Assembly (NCBI GenBank): GCA_028274465.1
Contig: CM051455.1
Coordinates: 41,991,129-42,055,128, forward strand
Source: Plantago ovata
Taxonomy: Eukaryota; Streptophyta; Magnoliopsida; Lamiales; Plantaginaceae
Direction of reading: 5' to 3'
Length of the DNA: 64,000 nt
Both the position numbers and the translations under genes were made by a program. The notes beneath the pieces were generated by a model, which ran no database searches, was not told the origin of the DNA, and saw only the letters and a program-made list of their open reading frames with translations. Each line of letters begins with the position of its first letter. Position 1 is the first letter of the stretch. Below are positions 32,100 through 44,987 of this stretch, piece by piece.

Positions 32100-34320
32100 G
32101 ACAAGGGGCAATGAAAAAACGATTTGCAACACCACTTGAAATTGAGCAGAATTAAGTGTTCCTTTTATGTTGTGTATCAAGTTACGGTGTAATGGCTAGT
32201 TTATGAATCCTTTAATTTAGTAGTGTAATGCTAGATGTTTTGTTATGTTTGTCATAGCACTGAAGAGTTTATTTTGTCTTAATACACCAAGCGAGTGTCA
32301 ATACTTTTTCGTTGCTAGGATCCTGATCAAGATCTGTTTGTTTTTTCAGTTCATGCTCAATCTTTAGTTTTACTTGGTCTGACGTACTTCATATTAGATT
32401 ACTTGGAGAATTGATTAAAATTAAAGGTTTCGAGTAGATGTTAAGTTTTAGTTAGATTAGGATAACAAATTAGTACTAGCTTACAGTTTCACAATCAAGA
32501 ATGGTTCAACCATAAAACTTCTGAAGCACATCCTACTATCCTCCTTACACAATCTCTTCTATCTTTACAGCTTTAATCTCTGGTTTGGGAGAATATAAAG
32601 TTTTAAAAGACAACTAAACACCATATCTCATAAAGAATTTAGCAGTAGACAGCATTCCATCTTAAAAGCCTCAAACCATATTCAGAGCTAAGTATGATCT
32701 ATCTCTTTATTTAGTCAATAGAGCTTCAATTACTAAAATATTGATAGAAAAGTACATCTCATCTATGGGGGTTTAAAGAATTCATGAGATAGAAGAAAGG
32801 CAGGAGTATATATTCTAAGCTCTTACGAAATCTTATACAGAACAAGAATGGAACGGCTATGTCACCATTACTAGATTTAGAACAGCAAGCACCAAGTTTT
32901 CCTATATTTTCTGAAATCTCTATGTTAAGAGAAAACTATGTGACCACTAATCTCAAAAACTATGTTAATTTTGTGTACTTTAACAAGGGAATACATGTCT
33001 TTTCTATAGTTCGCATATACTAGTAATCAATACAGGAACAGATATAAGTTTTACGGTCACTTTCAAACTATATCATAAAGTAAGTGAAATGAACTTGCCT
33101 GTCAAACAATCATCTTCCATTTCTTTTGGACCACTTCATCAGAGCAAAACACTAGATGGTGAACGAAAATTTCTTTGAAGAGACCAAGGGGCAACCACGC
33201 AAGAAGTTACATGATAGATTGATGGACGGCTGGAGGCTACCGATAGCTGAGTTATTGGATATTGAATACCTTTCACGCCATTCTTGCAATCCTTTTCTGA
33301 ATGGAGAAAAGAATATAAGACCAAATCTTTAATTTACATGTAAAATTCTTGTAGACTCATAACCAACTTACTCGCTTTTTACAGATATCAATCAGAAATT
33401 CAGAACTAGCATTTTGTATCAAGAATAATGAGAATAAGTGGTTCATTGCCAAACGCACATACATTTTTAGGCCTAGACGTAGGTGATATGGGATTTCAGA
33501 CTAGATCATTAAATCTTAGTTGTCAATAGCCAACAACGGGCACCTTATGAAAACTGAATACATAGTTACTTGAGCTATTTCAGCAAATGTAATCATCAAT
33601 GAACAACTGAACATAGTACAATTACACTTTTGTTCGTTCATCAGAATAAAACTAAAGTCAAGCTTCAAGTATAAAAAATGCAAATTTAAACACTAAACTA
33701 AGTTCTAGAACGTTTAAACTTTCAATTACGAAACAAAATCTGAATCTCAGAAACTTGAGACTGAGAATCAAGAGATGTTCATTACTCGAAAAGGAAAAAT
33801 GAATGAAAATAGAAAGAGTCCTAGCTGAGGACTTGAGATTAAGTTTAGTTAGATTGGGATAACAAATTAGTTTACCAGCTTATAGTTTCACATAATATAG
33901 ACCGGTTTGACCATAAAACTTCTGGAAGCGCGTCATAATCTCTGGTTTAGGAGAATATCGCATGCTAAATGACCATTAAACTCCATATCTTCTAAAGAGT
34001 TTAGCAGCGGATTGCACTTGCTATCTTAAAAGCCTCGTAGCACAGCGGTGAATAATGTTAAAAGTATAATTGTAGGAATATAGATAGGCTTAATATTAGC
34101 TTACAACTATATGCAAACATAATACAAAAGGATCATAAAAACCAAATAACTCATAATCTTGATAATTGAAATTCTCGAAGCTAGATTAAATGAATACCTT
34201 TCACAATTTCTTGTTGGATTAGCTCTCCTTGTACCACAAGGTATTCAGAAAAATCATTGATACACATTACACACTCGGGCAACGCAGATATAGAAATTTC
34301 TGAAATCCAACATCAAATGT
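32100..34320. other. Intergenic; no gene supported
   Basis: AT-rich DNA without domain-bearing frames. Two related segments (32430-32640 and 33840-34010) share TTAGTTAGATTAGGATAACA and CCATAAAACTTCTG words, a dispersed duplication of unknown nature. Confidence 0.4.
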
Positions 34321-34332
34321 TCTACGGAGTTT

Positions 34333-35586
34333 TCATCCTAAACACTGTCCAGCTTGTACCAAGTATTTCAGAGGTTTTCTCCTGGGCACTACCCCTCTTC
34401 TCAAAGCCATACAAAAAATAATACGACTATCTAGTGATCTTCCTTGTCGATTCAACTCATTAATCAATACACTATAAGGAATACCACCAGGCTTTCTGTT
34501 ACTAACCATCAGCACCAAAGTTCCAAGAGCCTTATCAACCTCTCCAATAGAACAAAGAGCGTGAATCACAATATTGAAGGTGAATGGTCTCGGACATAAT
34601 CCTATAGCGAACATCTCATTAAATTGCATAAAAGCCTTTTCAATCTCCCTGCCACTGATTAAGGCTTCAATAACCAGGTCATGCGCACAAGGGTAAATGC
34701 TAATTCTTTTCGCCTTCATATCTTCAAGCAAACCAAAAACATCTTTCAGCAACTCTGTTTCCTTCCTTGAAAGCCGACATAGACTTCTCATTAACGTGTT
34801 CATCATCCTCTCATCAACTGGTAAACCAATTCCAACCATCTCCCTGTAAATCTGTAAAGCTGGTCTAGTCTTACCCCATTTTAACAATCCATGCAACAAC
34901 GTACTATAGCTAATATAATCGGGCTTACATTTTTTCTCCTTCATTCGCCTTAACAAACTGAGACCTGACATAGGCCTGCCCTCTTTGAAATAACCATTAA
35001 ACAGAGTATTATACGTAACCACGCTCGGCGTCAATCCCATATGTACAGCTTCATCCAAGAATTCGAAAGCCTCATTTGATCTTCCTACTTTGCAAAACCC
35101 ATCCATCAATGCAGTGTACGTGTAAATATCAGGCTTTACAGATTTCTTGATCTTCGTCAACAACTCATGAGCTTCCTCTATTCTTCCGACATAGCACAAT
35201 CCCTTTAACAAGCAATTGTAAGTGTTGATTGTGGGCTCACAATCTAGTCTAGACATTTTGTCAAACACCTGGAAGGCATCTTTGATTTTACCACTTTGGC
35301 AAAGCGAATTGATCAATGCTGTGAAAGTAGCCACATTTGGTTCAAACCCATTGATCAACGTGTCAGTAAGAGCATTTTGAACCTCGAATGGGTCATCATC
35401 TTGCAGCTTCTGCGTTAGAACTGTGTGAGGAATATCTTGAGCTTGTAATCTTCTGATGCTCCTGGCGTGATTCTGATAGAATGCTGAACCAAAGGGAAAG
35501 AGAGTCGGAGGATGGAGGGTGTAATTGTGTGGAAATGATATGTGATGAAGAGTTGAAGAACACGGAGATAGTTGCAGAGGAAGCAT
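34333..35586 (-). CDS. P-class pentatricopeptide repeat protein, 417 aa
   Basis: Single-exon frame with about nine 35-residue PPR motifs from residue 85 of this start onward, e.g. VATFTALINSLCQSGKIKDA, IYTYTALMDGFCKVGRSNEA, VVTYNTLFNGYFKEGRPMSG, PFTFNIVIHALCSIGEVDKA. P-class PPR proteins bind organelle RNA one base per repeat and act in splicing, stability or translation in mitochondria or plastids. The N-terminus (MLPLQLSPCSSTLHHISF) is Ser- and His-rich, lacks acidic residues and looks like a targeting peptide. An in-frame ATG 29 codons upstream (35673) would add hydrophobic MIYFVISIGL and touches a Stowaway MITE, so I prefer the internal ATG. No E or DYW domain follows, and no frame damage is seen. 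Confidence 0.88.
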   Translation of the reverse strand: MLPLQLSPCSSTLHHISFPHNYTLHPPTLFPFGSAFYQNHARSIRRLQAQDIPHTVLTQKLQDDDPFEVQNALTDTLINGFEPNVATFTALINSLCQSGKIKDAFQVFDKMSRLDCEPTINTYNCLLKGLCYVGRIEEAHELLTKIKKSVKPDIYTYTALMDGFCKVGRSNEAFEFLDEAVHMGLTPSVVTYNTLFNGYFKEGRPMSGLSLLRRMKEKKCKPDYISYSTLLHGLLKWGKTRPALQIYREMVGIGLPVDERMMNTLMRSLCRLSRKETELLKDVFGLLEDMKAKRISIYPCAHDLVIEALISGREIEKAFMQFNEMFAIGLCPRPFTFNIVIHALCSIGEVDKALGTLVLMVSNRKPGGIPYSVLINELNRQGRSLDSRIIFCMALRRGVVPRRKPLKYLVQAGQCLG

Positions 35587-35674
35587 GGCAGATCGGCAGA
35601 TGATTGGATAAAATGAATTTGAGGTCGAGGATATCTCAGACCTCAGTCCTATGGATATCACAAAATAAATCATG

Positions 35675-35813
35675 CTCCCTCCGTTAATTTTTGTTTCAGT
35701 TATAATTTTTTAACTACAAATTAATTAATCTTAAAATACATTATTGTAGTTCATAAAAATTATTTAAGCACAAGAACACAATGCTAAAACTACATATTCA
35801 AAAATGGAGGGAG
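35675..35813. mobile_element. Stowaway-type MITE, 139 bp
   Basis: CTCCCTCCGTTAATTTTTG at the left and the inverse of GGAGGGAG at the right are Stowaway terminal repeats. TA follows the right end; the left neighbour is TG rather than TA. It lies directly upstream of the PPR gene, so it is part of its leader or promoter. Confidence 0.7.
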
Positions 35814-36181
35814 TAATTGGTAGTAAGACACGGAGAGTATACTACTGATATTTCATACTCTTAAAGTGGTCAATTCCCTACTTCTTCTTTACCAACTAAC
35901 TTTGAACTTTTTTCCAACAACTTTCAATTTTAACTACAAATTATATTTAAATTATAATTGTAAAATACATAATAAAATTAGATAATGAAAATTTAGAAAA
36001 TAAAATTTTATGATATAATTTTGTTAAATATTTTATCATTACAATTTAAGAGTACTTTGTAGTCAAAATTGAAAGTTGTTAACAATAAAAGTCAAAGTTG
36101 ATAAAGTTTAATTTTATGGGACGGATGAAGTATCAATTTAGCCTATACTAGGGAGGTTAAAGGTGCGTATGATAGGAGTTA

Positions 36182-36440
36182 CTCCCTCTGTCCCGGTAAA
36201 ATTTACCCAGTTTAACTTTTTTCGGTTAATAATTTTCAACTTTGATTTTAAATTACTCTTAAACTATAATGGTAAAATATTAATAAAACTATATTATGAA
36301 AATTTAGGTTCTATATTTTTTCATAATATGATTTTGTCAAATTCTTTATTATTATAATTTAAAAGTAATCGGAAGACAAAGTTGAAAACTGTTGACCCGA
36401 AAAAAGTCAAAGTTGATAAATTACAGTGGGACGGAGGGAG
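36182..36440. mobile_element. Stowaway MITE, 259 bp, with TA duplication
   Basis: Left CTCCCTCTGTCCCGG and right GGGACGGAGGGAG are inverted; TA lies on both sides (36180-36181, 36441-36442). The interior arms are inversely related (CAACTTTGATTTTAAATTAC against AATTTAAAAGTAATC... with AAGTTG), giving a full-length foldback. A decayed relative covers about 35890-36133. Confidence 0.9.
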
Positions 36441-36442
36441 TA

Positions 36443-36600
36443 TAAGATGGTCTGGTAAGGGTGCTGGAGTGGTAGATAAGAGGTTGAGGGTTCAAACCTC
36501 AACATAGATAAGATGGTATAGCCATACATAAACACAGTATAATTAAAATGTATAGGGGTATTTGGAGTACAGTAGTTAGTTAGATTTGTCGTTTTAACAA
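36443..36600 (+). mobile_element. tRNA-derived SINE fragment
   Basis: Contains GGTGCTGGAGTGGTAGATAA and GAGGTTGAGGGTTCAAACCT (box B GGTTCAAACCT), closely matching the SINE at 15955-16153. It abuts the Stowaway element. The 3' limit and tail are unclear. Confidence 0.6.
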
Positions 36601-36869
36601 AAATGATGCACATGATTGGTAATTGTAATGCGCCAGACAATTTTGGTCCGTCTCGATCACAAATGGACCTGGGCATTCCAGTTTTAAGTATTTCTTACAT
36701 TTCAATCGACTTTGGGCATTTCATGAGTTACTGTTCAGAGACGTGCTCACGGTCGGCCCGATGAGTCGATGACTTCTAAATAAAATGTACTTATATACAT
36801 GAATGGCGGTTGCAAATTAAGTTGCAACAAAAGTTCATAAGTGTGGCCTATTAAAGGAAGAAAAAAAAG

Positions 36870-37462
36870 AACATTTAAAACAAATAAAGGTGGTTTTATC
36901 CCCTTGATTTGATTCATCTCGGTTCATTGTGACTCGTTGTTTGCTTTTGCTTCACCTTACCTCTTGTTTAAGGTGCTTTTGCTCTCGGTGCTCTTGATTC
37001 CTCTACACTCCGGTTTTGCTCGACTTGAAGCTCTTTTAGATAGGTTTTGGATGTTGTTAGTTTGTTCCTCTTGGTGTTGAATTAACCTCCTCCTTCGTGA
37101 TTGTCCCGTAGACCAAAGGAGAAAATCATTTCTCGCTTCTAGTTAAGTCACCTAAACTTGCTACTAAAGATATGCACACTCCTTTAGAATTTGACTAAAA
37201 GTCGGTGGTACAACTTGCAAACTCTCCGGATCTTAGCCTCCGCTAGTGGGATGGACATACTAGACCGGGGGAGGGGGGAGAGGGGGTTGGGTTGAGTTGA
37301 GTATTGCTATGGTCATAACGCATTTGGGTGTTACTCATTCTTTTTCCTTTACTCTTTCGCTTTGGTGTTAACTCTTTGTAGAGTTGGGTACTACCTTGTA
37401 CTTGTAATTTGAGCATTTCTTATACTCTTTGAGATCAATAAATTTTTAGCCGTTTAAAAAAA
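36870..37462 (+). mobile_element. LINE 3'-end fragment
   Basis: Ends with GAGATCAATAAATTTTTAGC CGTTT then an A-run at 37457. The same AGCCGTTT(T)-poly(A) ending occurs at the minus-strand LINE 48172. A G-rich stretch at 37267-37285 lies within. No reverse transcriptase motif is present, so this is a 5'-truncated copy. Confidence 0.45.
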
Positions 37463-38001
37463 AACTACAGTATTCAACAAGAACAATACATATGTTTTTT
37501 TTTTTTTTTTTAATGAAAAGACAAAAAAAGAGCTTAGACTTTATCTACTTCTAAAAATTAAAAAATAGAAATAGGGGGATTATCTAAAATCCCATCTCCT
37601 TCTTCATTCTCCACCACAGGCTCATTTCCTTCTCCATCATTTCTCATTCCATCCAGCCGGCTGAAACATACATATGTTGATATAACACGCTGATGGACAA
37701 ATATTAGAAGTCGGTCATTTCTTACAACTGCAAATATATAACTTATTCGCGGAAAGATAGGCGGGGGACTGTGTATATATATAGTTTGTTCAGTTCTGAT
37801 ATAACAGAACCATAACTATTTGTTGGTTGGCACTTGAGCCTGATGGACTATTATTTTATTCCAGATGGTCCTTCTTTCCTCAACTCCATGCCTGCATGCA
37901 CCAAGTATCGAAAGGAGTAATTAAGTACTTCGTATGCTACTTTACTTGAGAAGTGAGAACTGCAACATAATAATAGCATGTGCGAAAACAAAAAACAAAA
38001 A

Positions 38002-38238
38002 CTAACCGGGAGCAGGGCAGGTCTCGGCCGGAGAAGATGATCCATCTCCAATCGAAGAGCAGCAAAGCCACACACTAAACTTGCTCGGATTAGTACTATC
38101 TTTCTGCCCAAAAATCTGACTTATCACATCTTCATGATTACCCTCACCATCAAGATTACTCTTCTCGTCCTTCTGGGTCGCCTTGGTGTGGATCGCTGAA
38201 CAGCACAGCCACAAACCTCGTCGAGTTTTCGTCTTCAT
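38002..38238 (-). CDS. Possible small Cys-rich protein exon (uncertain)
   Basis: The frame reads MKTKTRRGLWLCCSAIHTKA, then a polar middle and FSVWLCCSSIGDGSSSPAET; the two WLCCS motifs could be an internal repeat. It reaches CCCG|GTTAGT, a possible donor near 38007. A basic N-terminus with double cysteines could allow membrane attachment. I do not recognise a family, and no second exon was found. Confidence 0.28.
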   Translation of the reverse strand: MKTKTRRGLWLCCSAIHTKATQKDEKSNLDGEGNHEDVISQIFGQKDSTNPSKFSVWLCCSSIGDGSSSPAETCPAPG

Positions 38239-38749
38239 GTTAAACTTAAATATTAAGCTATGTTTTATGATTTGTTAAACTGAAATTATGATAAGACTGA
38301 AATATATATCTATGTCACGTTATATAATGAAAAAAAGAGCCTTGTGTCATTCTCATGTATAGGTCTGCCAATGGGTTAGTCAAAGTCTAGAATTAAACTC
38401 TATTATTTTGGTATGAAAAAGATATATTCAGTCTAGGTTCAAATCAAATCACATGCATTAATTAAATTTACTTAGTTTCGATTCAATTTAATTCATATTA
38501 GTTTAATTCAATTTAGATATTTTTTTAAATGAAAAGAGCGGAACTTAAGTATCCTAACTAGCCAAATACTCATTCGTTTTTCTGAATTCTATGCGTTTGC
38601 TTTTTGCACGGAGTTTTAGAAGAGTTTGTAGATAAAATTATTATATTGGTGTGGGGTGAAGGCCATGTGGGGGTGAAGGCCAAATTAGCTAGCAAAAGAA
38701 TGATTATGGTGGGTCCAATAATAAAATAATATGGTTGAATTTGCCAAAA

Positions 38750-38850
38750 ATGAAAACGTATAGAATCCAGAAAAACGGACGAAAATGGAAACGTATAGAA
38801 TCCAGAAAAACGGACGAAAATGGAATACGTATAGAATCCAGAAAAACAAA
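38750..38850. repeat. Tandem repeat, 35-bp unit, three copies
   Basis: ATGGAAACGTATAGAATCCA followed by GAAAAACGGACGAAA repeats three times, the last copy shortened. Confidence 0.85.
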
Positions 38851-38899
38851 TGAGTAACAATTATGAAAATTAAAATTAGCTTGAACTTGGCACTGACAA

Positions 38900-39071
38900 A
38901 TACTACGTATTACAACTACTCTTATACTACTAATGCTATTATAAATTTCCTTAACCACCTTATTTCTCCACATCTAAACTAACCTTATAACTCCGCCACC
39001 GGGGATCGAACCCTACACCTCTCCTTCATTAACTTGTCTCGTTACCGCTGCACCACCTTATCTCCAATCTT
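38900..39071 (-). mobile_element. tRNA-derived SINE, same family as 15955
   Basis: On the minus strand: AGATAAGGTGGTGCAGCGGT (box A region), AAGGAGAGGTGTAGGGTTCG with box B GGTTCGATCCC, then GGAGTTATAAGG as in the 15955 copy. No poly-A tail or target duplication is clear, so the copy is old. Confidence 0.6.
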
Positions 39072-39881
39072 TAATACATTACATATACACATTGTGTGGG
39101 ATATAGGAAGTAGTGATACCATGGTAGTAGTAGATAAAAATTTATTTATCTACTAGAATTATTAATTAATTTACTAGAATTTGTTTCACATATGCGTTTT
39201 TTACTCCATCTGTATCACAAAACATATGCGTTTTTTACTCCATTTGTATCACAAACCATAAGCTATTAGAATTAGCGTACAATTTAAGGAGAAACAATAG
39301 CGTAAGAAGAAAAATCAAATTATTGCGATATGTTATTATTTTCAATAGAAATATAGTTGTCAAATTGTGAAGGTGGCAAGATGGTCCATTAATATTTATG
39401 TTGCACAATGCATAGATGACAGATAAATCTCAAGTAAAAATATTCTATTCAACCCAATATGTTGACCATCACCCATGAGCCCAAAGTATTCCATCCAATG
39501 AGATCCATGTTGCCCCAAAGTTCATTCCGCACATCGTGAACAAATTTCCTTTTGGGATATTCAGAACATCATCAACATACCTCTTGTTACACTTGCACAA
39601 GGATTGTAATGAAGGGAGTAGCAAGAAACTCCATTACTCTCTTAAAGTCAAATGAAAAGTTGAGCAAATGAGGTGAAAACAAGTTGTTGTATTATTATGA
39701 ATCAGATAGTCAGGTGGGTATAGCTTAATCATGTCTAGTCACATTTCTCATTTTTTTTATACTCAAGATTATCTGGGCATCATATTTTATGTTCACGATT
39801 ACAACAGATCTCCTGAGAAAACAACTCGCCATCAGAAAGCTTCCATTTCAGCTATTTTCATCTTCTCTAAAGAAACCATCT

Positions 39882-40600
39882 CTAAACAGTAGAAATGGGA
39901 GAAGTTAAAAACAAGACATATCGTTGAATAAATGGGTTCACAATCCGTCCGATATTAGCCCATGCACTTTGATGATAACCAGCAGTTGCAGGAGCATGAT
40001 ACAATACATAAGCTTCAAAAGCTGCCAGAAATATTGAAGACCATATGATCAGTCCCAACAGCGGAGTTACAAATCTAGAGGACATATAAAAAACCAATTA
40101 GCCTCCATATAAGCTTTTAAAAGTTTAAAAGATTAATGATAACAAAAAAAAAAAAAGATGTTGAAACCCATTGAAAAATGCTCATAATACAATTTGTTCA
40201 ACAATAAATGGTTATATCTGTCTTACAGCTACATGCGAATGCTCCCAGTTTGACGAAGTAGAACGTAAGACTTAAGCGAGCTTCAGAAAGATAATAAAGC
40301 CAAAAATTTGAGCAGAATATAAATGATTTCATCAATAATTCAGCTAGATGCAACCCCTACCTAGCTACTTTATCACTGACATATTATCTTACACTCCCAA
40401 AGAAACTCTCCTTGAGAAAGCTAATTGATTATTTCTTTTTTACAAGGATTGATCGCTAACCGTATTTGTATAGCTACCATAAACAACCCGAAATACCAAA
40501 TTCAGCCCATAAGTCAAAAATAAGAGAAAGACACTCACCTGCCAGTACATAAATGTTTGTACTATATTCCATTGCCATCTGCATATTCAAATGACAATTC
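39882..40600 (-). pseudogene. Possible membrane-protein gene remnant (two exon-like pieces)
   Basis: The minus strand has FVTPLLGLIIWSSIFLAAFE (one hydrophobic span) then AWANIGRIVNPFIQRYVLFL and a stop at 39882, preceded by an acceptor CCTCTAG. Upstream, 40587-40548 reads as a 40-base exon between AG and GTGAGT borders (WQWNIVQTFMYWQ). The two pieces do not join in frame. The family is unknown; this may be a decayed copy. Confidence 0.3.
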
Positions 40601-40740
40601 CAGGACAAACATTTTTTTAAAGTAACAAGAAAAAATCAAATAAAAGTGTTCATTGCTAGGAACACGGACAAGAAGAGTTAAATGATTAGAATGAATCCAA
40701 CTCCACTATCAACTTGCGACACACACTACGTGCGTGTTTG

Positions 40741-40741
40741 C

Positions 40742-40782
<41 letters not shown>
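40741..40782. repeat. T42 homopolymer tract
   Basis: An uninterrupted T-run of about 41 bases, possibly the tail of an element inserted on the minus strand; no element body was recognised. Confidence 0.8.
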
Positions 40783-43700
40783 TAATGTATTGTGAATTTT
40801 ATAATATTATTTTTAATTTGTTTATGCGTAAATATGTTCTAACTCATCTAAAAATTGTTAAATAGGCAGGAAATTTTTATTTCGTTAGTCCCAAAATCAA
40901 GACACTGTTAATTTTTTTGTGTTTAAACATTGTGTATACCAAAATTATATATGTCGAAATTGAAACTACGATTAGTTCTATTTAATTTTATCCATGTCGA
41001 ATGAATCTATCATTGTTGTGATTGACATTTATGTGAGTTGGAGTCGATGAGTGAGAGAGTTGGAATATTCGTAGAGTGATGTGAGTCAAGAGAAAAAGAT
41101 AGAGAACCGAGAATAGCATGAAGAGAGAAGAATGATATACATATTATGATGGAAAGAACGTGAAATCGAGAGATTTGGGAATAAAGAAGAATAACAAAGC
41201 TACATTTTATGGACATGACGAAGATACTTGATAAGGAAGTGATATAAAAATCAATACTGAGGAAAATAGTATTTATGAAGTACACTACACGTACTAAACA
41301 TGTATTATATAATTACAGATAAATATATAATTAAAAATATTAAGTTTCTCGGGAGCAGGTCTACCCCTAAAAATAACATTAGACTAATAGATATACGAGT
41401 TTTTAGCAAAAACATAGATTATTTTTAAGAACATAAGTATATTGTCGATAAAATATACATTTTATTAACAAGATTGGCGTTTTAGTTAATAAATTATGTT
41501 TTTTTATAAGGACATATCATGAATATTTTTAAACTAAGTATAGTACGACCATAAAATTTTATGTTAAAAAAGATATAAGAAGATAATAAATAAAAAAGAA
41601 AACAATTACGTCAATAAAATTCGAACCCAACACCTTCAACTAATGGAGAAAAATCACGGCAATGAGATTCGAACCCAACACCTTCAAGAAAAATAATAAT
41701 ACAAATAATTGAGAAAAATCACGCCAACAAGATACGAACCCCACATATTTTAATTAAATAATGACACATGTACGCACCTGATTAAAATTGAATAAATAAG
41801 ATCGATGGGTTAGATACTTAGATTTAAATTAAATTGATTTCTCGATTTCATTGAGACCACCGAGTTGTTATTATATACTTATATTATAAATATTATGAAA
41901 AATCAATCTAAATAGTTACTCCCACCATTCCAATATAAACACTCTACAATAGTTTTTTGCACTTTATTGATAGTATTATATAATTTATTTAATAGTGTTA
42001 TTTAATACTTAATATGTGACGTAAGGTTTATAATTACAAATAGTGTAATAGTAATGTGTAAAGTATTTGAAAAAGTGGGGTTCATAATTAAAAATGTATA
42101 GATGAGATTGTGATTAAAATTATGAAATATAACAAATTGAGTGGAACAGGTCACGACGACAAACGTAAAGACATGATAAGACAGAAGACCGGGGTAATAA
42201 TGGGTATTGTGTGAGAAAAAATGTAAGAAGAATAAAAAAAATAGTTGTAAAAAAAATTATTTTATTTTATTTTATTAAAGGTCTCATAAGTAAATCTCGC
42301 ACATGGCCTCCAAAATCTTCGAGACGGCCCTGCCCTGAAGTATTGGGAAAGTCTAACCTATACTGAATAATGATCAAGGTAACACTGCTACGAGTAGAGA
42401 AAATCAACAAAAAAGGGTAAAAGCAAAAAACAAAGGGAAAAGAAACAAGAAAGGTAAAAGCAAAAACAATGCATGAAAGTTTGGCAAGCGATTAGCCTCG
42501 ATTGTTAATGTCCTAAGTCGGGTTCACGAGTTACCGCTGAAGAATTACAACTCGACGTTGCGTGTCGAAACACATATTCTTAACACATTTTCCCAGTAGG
42601 TTCTTCAACTACGGTGTTGCATTTGTGGTTACTACAGGGTCTTTATTGTTACTATTCACAAATGTTATCCCCCATCGAGTTTTGTTTGCTTAATGATCTT
42701 GGGCGAGAGGAGGCTTGGAATAAGAGTGTGGCAGTCTCATTCGAAAGGTTGGCCGCGCTGCAGCTGGAAAGACGGTGGATATTAAGGAGAAAAGGGGCAA
42801 ACCTATGTTTTCAAACTGGTATGAATCTTTTTTTTTTTTTTTTTTGGTAGTTGTTTTTGTGTCTTGTCATTAACTCTATAGGCTTTGAAGATCTACAACG
42901 AAAAGATTTTAGGTGCTTGTAAGGGTTCAGATGTTGCTGAGTTGGTTGATGAGAAGGGTGCCCTTGCTGATAAGGGATCTGATGTTATTGTCAACATCTT
43001 TTGATTTACTCATAAATTACTCGTAAACATATTGATAAAATACTTAACAAAATTATATATGAAAATATAGATCTTAAATTTTCATAATATAATTTTATTA
43101 TACATTTTATCATCATAGTTTAAGGGTAATTTGTAGTCAAAGCTCAACGTCGTTGATCAAAAAAGTCAAAGTGGATAAATTATAGCGAGATGGGGGAGTA
43201 GAAACTAGTAACTGAGGAAACTTCTTTGTGGCCCTCTATTTATAAACCAATATATTTCCTAACCTCACCATATGTAATTCTACTTCTTGTACTACAGTAT
43301 ATGCTAATTTTTGGAGGGTGGTTTACTTTGTAACCAGTCACAATTTCAGTTGTAAAAGTTGTAAAGTTCTTAGAGCACTCTTTATTGAGGTTTTTTTTGT
43401 GCTTCTTTGGAGTTTAATGTATCAATTAAGCCCCAAAGAAGTTCAAAAATACCTCCAATTGAGGCTTTTTTGGGGGCTACTAAGTAGCCCTCAATTAAGC
43501 ACTCCATATTAATATTTTTTTTATTTTTTGTTTGTTTGCTTGGTTAATGAGGTAATAATGTGGTAAATAGGGTCTACAATGAAGTCTCAATTAAATCCCA
43601 AACCATTGGAGGGTTCAATTTAGAAGAGACTTATTTTGGGTCTTATAGTCTCATTTAAGCCCCAGGAACTTCCTAAAAATAGCTAGTTATAAAAAAGGAA

Positions 43701-44100
43701 AAAACTGGTGAGGGAGTAAAACAGAACTTCCTAAATTGGAGCTTCCATCTGCCAACGCAGGAAATTCCTGAACCAAAAAACTTCAATTAATAAAAAAATT
43801 AAATCATGTTACGCACATCACCGCCTTATTAACCCAACTTGAAGTTAATAACCAGTGTTAACTTCGATAGGCAATTGACCGCACAGAAAACTCGATCTAC
43901 TGAATCAAGATCGATTAGTGGAAAGATTTCAAGGGAGAGATAAAAATAGATAGGACTAATTTGATATAATGTTATCTAAAGGTACTTAATTGATAAATAT
44001 TAGAGAAAAAGTGCAAACTAATAATGGCATCCAATCATCCACTAATTTGACACAAATATATGTAATTTTCTCTTTTATCTAGTTCAGACAATTTTTACTG
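40783..44100. other. Intergenic with MITE remnants
   Basis: 43000-43200 is a decayed Stowaway-type element (CAAAGTGGATAAATTATAGC, then GGGGGAGTA). 43366-43680 resembles the Tourist element at 63087 at its left edge (TTAGAGCACTC) but has no matching right end. 41600-41760 has three imperfect repeats of TTCGAACCCAACACCTTCAA. 42890-43004 has a short open stretch (ALKIYNEKILGACKGSDVAE) that I cannot assign. Confidence 0.35.
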
Positions 44101-44987
44101 TTCAGTGGCAAGGGTACCAAGAGAAGGTGTGTTCCAGATCGGAACTCGGGCGGCGGCAAACTTGCCGGCGGTTTTTTTTATTTTATTCTTTAATTTAAAT
44201 TTTAATTTTTATATTTTTAAATTTAACAAAATACTCCAACATGTATTTCCTACTTTTTAAGATAAATTTTTTATTAACTATTGTGATCCTTGTTAAGAGA
44301 GTGAAATATTTTTAGTTTGTAATTTTTATCATTTTATGGTTATTTTAAAAATAATACTAATATTTCAACAAACTAGTTAAGTTTATTTATTTGTCCGGTC
44401 AAATGTTTTTCATGTAGTTTTGTTGACCATTGTTTTAGAATAAATTACTTATAAAATATATTGAAGAAAAATGTAGATTTTTTTTTAATAAAATAGCCTA
44501 CCAAAAATGCCTATAAAATGTCCTATAATTTTAAAATCTTGCATATTTAGGACCGTATCTGCAAAAATAAAAAATGTTGGAACCAATATCATGAGGGACA
44601 TCGAGTTAAGGGACAAAAAATGTATTTTCCTCGTAATTGGGTGGAGCTCAATTATGCTTTCGACAATGTAAGGGATTTTGAATGTGTGTGATTGGTTAGA
44701 ATTATGTTTTTTTATTGATTATTGAAGTTAAACTTTAGTGACTTAGCATTACCATTATACATTCAATGTGCACTGAGATTTTCGTAAGCTTGATTTTTTG
44801 CAAGTTGCATAAAAGCTTTGTGTCATTGGAGGTTTGATTTGGTAGATTTATAGAATGAATTGATCACCTTTGTGTAAAATAAGGAATTTGCAAGATAATT
44901 GTTGGAGGTGAATTTTAATGTTACTGTTCAAACGTTTCAGAGTTTTTTTTTTTTTTTTCCGACTCCATTTGATGTACATTTGCACAG

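Noticed and set aside
42614-43004. Open frames around 42614-42850 and 42890-43004
   Set aside because: A poly-T tract interrupts them and I could not tie either to a protein family; the second looks gene-like but is too short to call.
43366-43680. Second Tourist-type MITE
   Set aside because: Only the left edge (TTAGAGCACTC) resembles the 63087 element; no inverted right end or TTA duplication was found.
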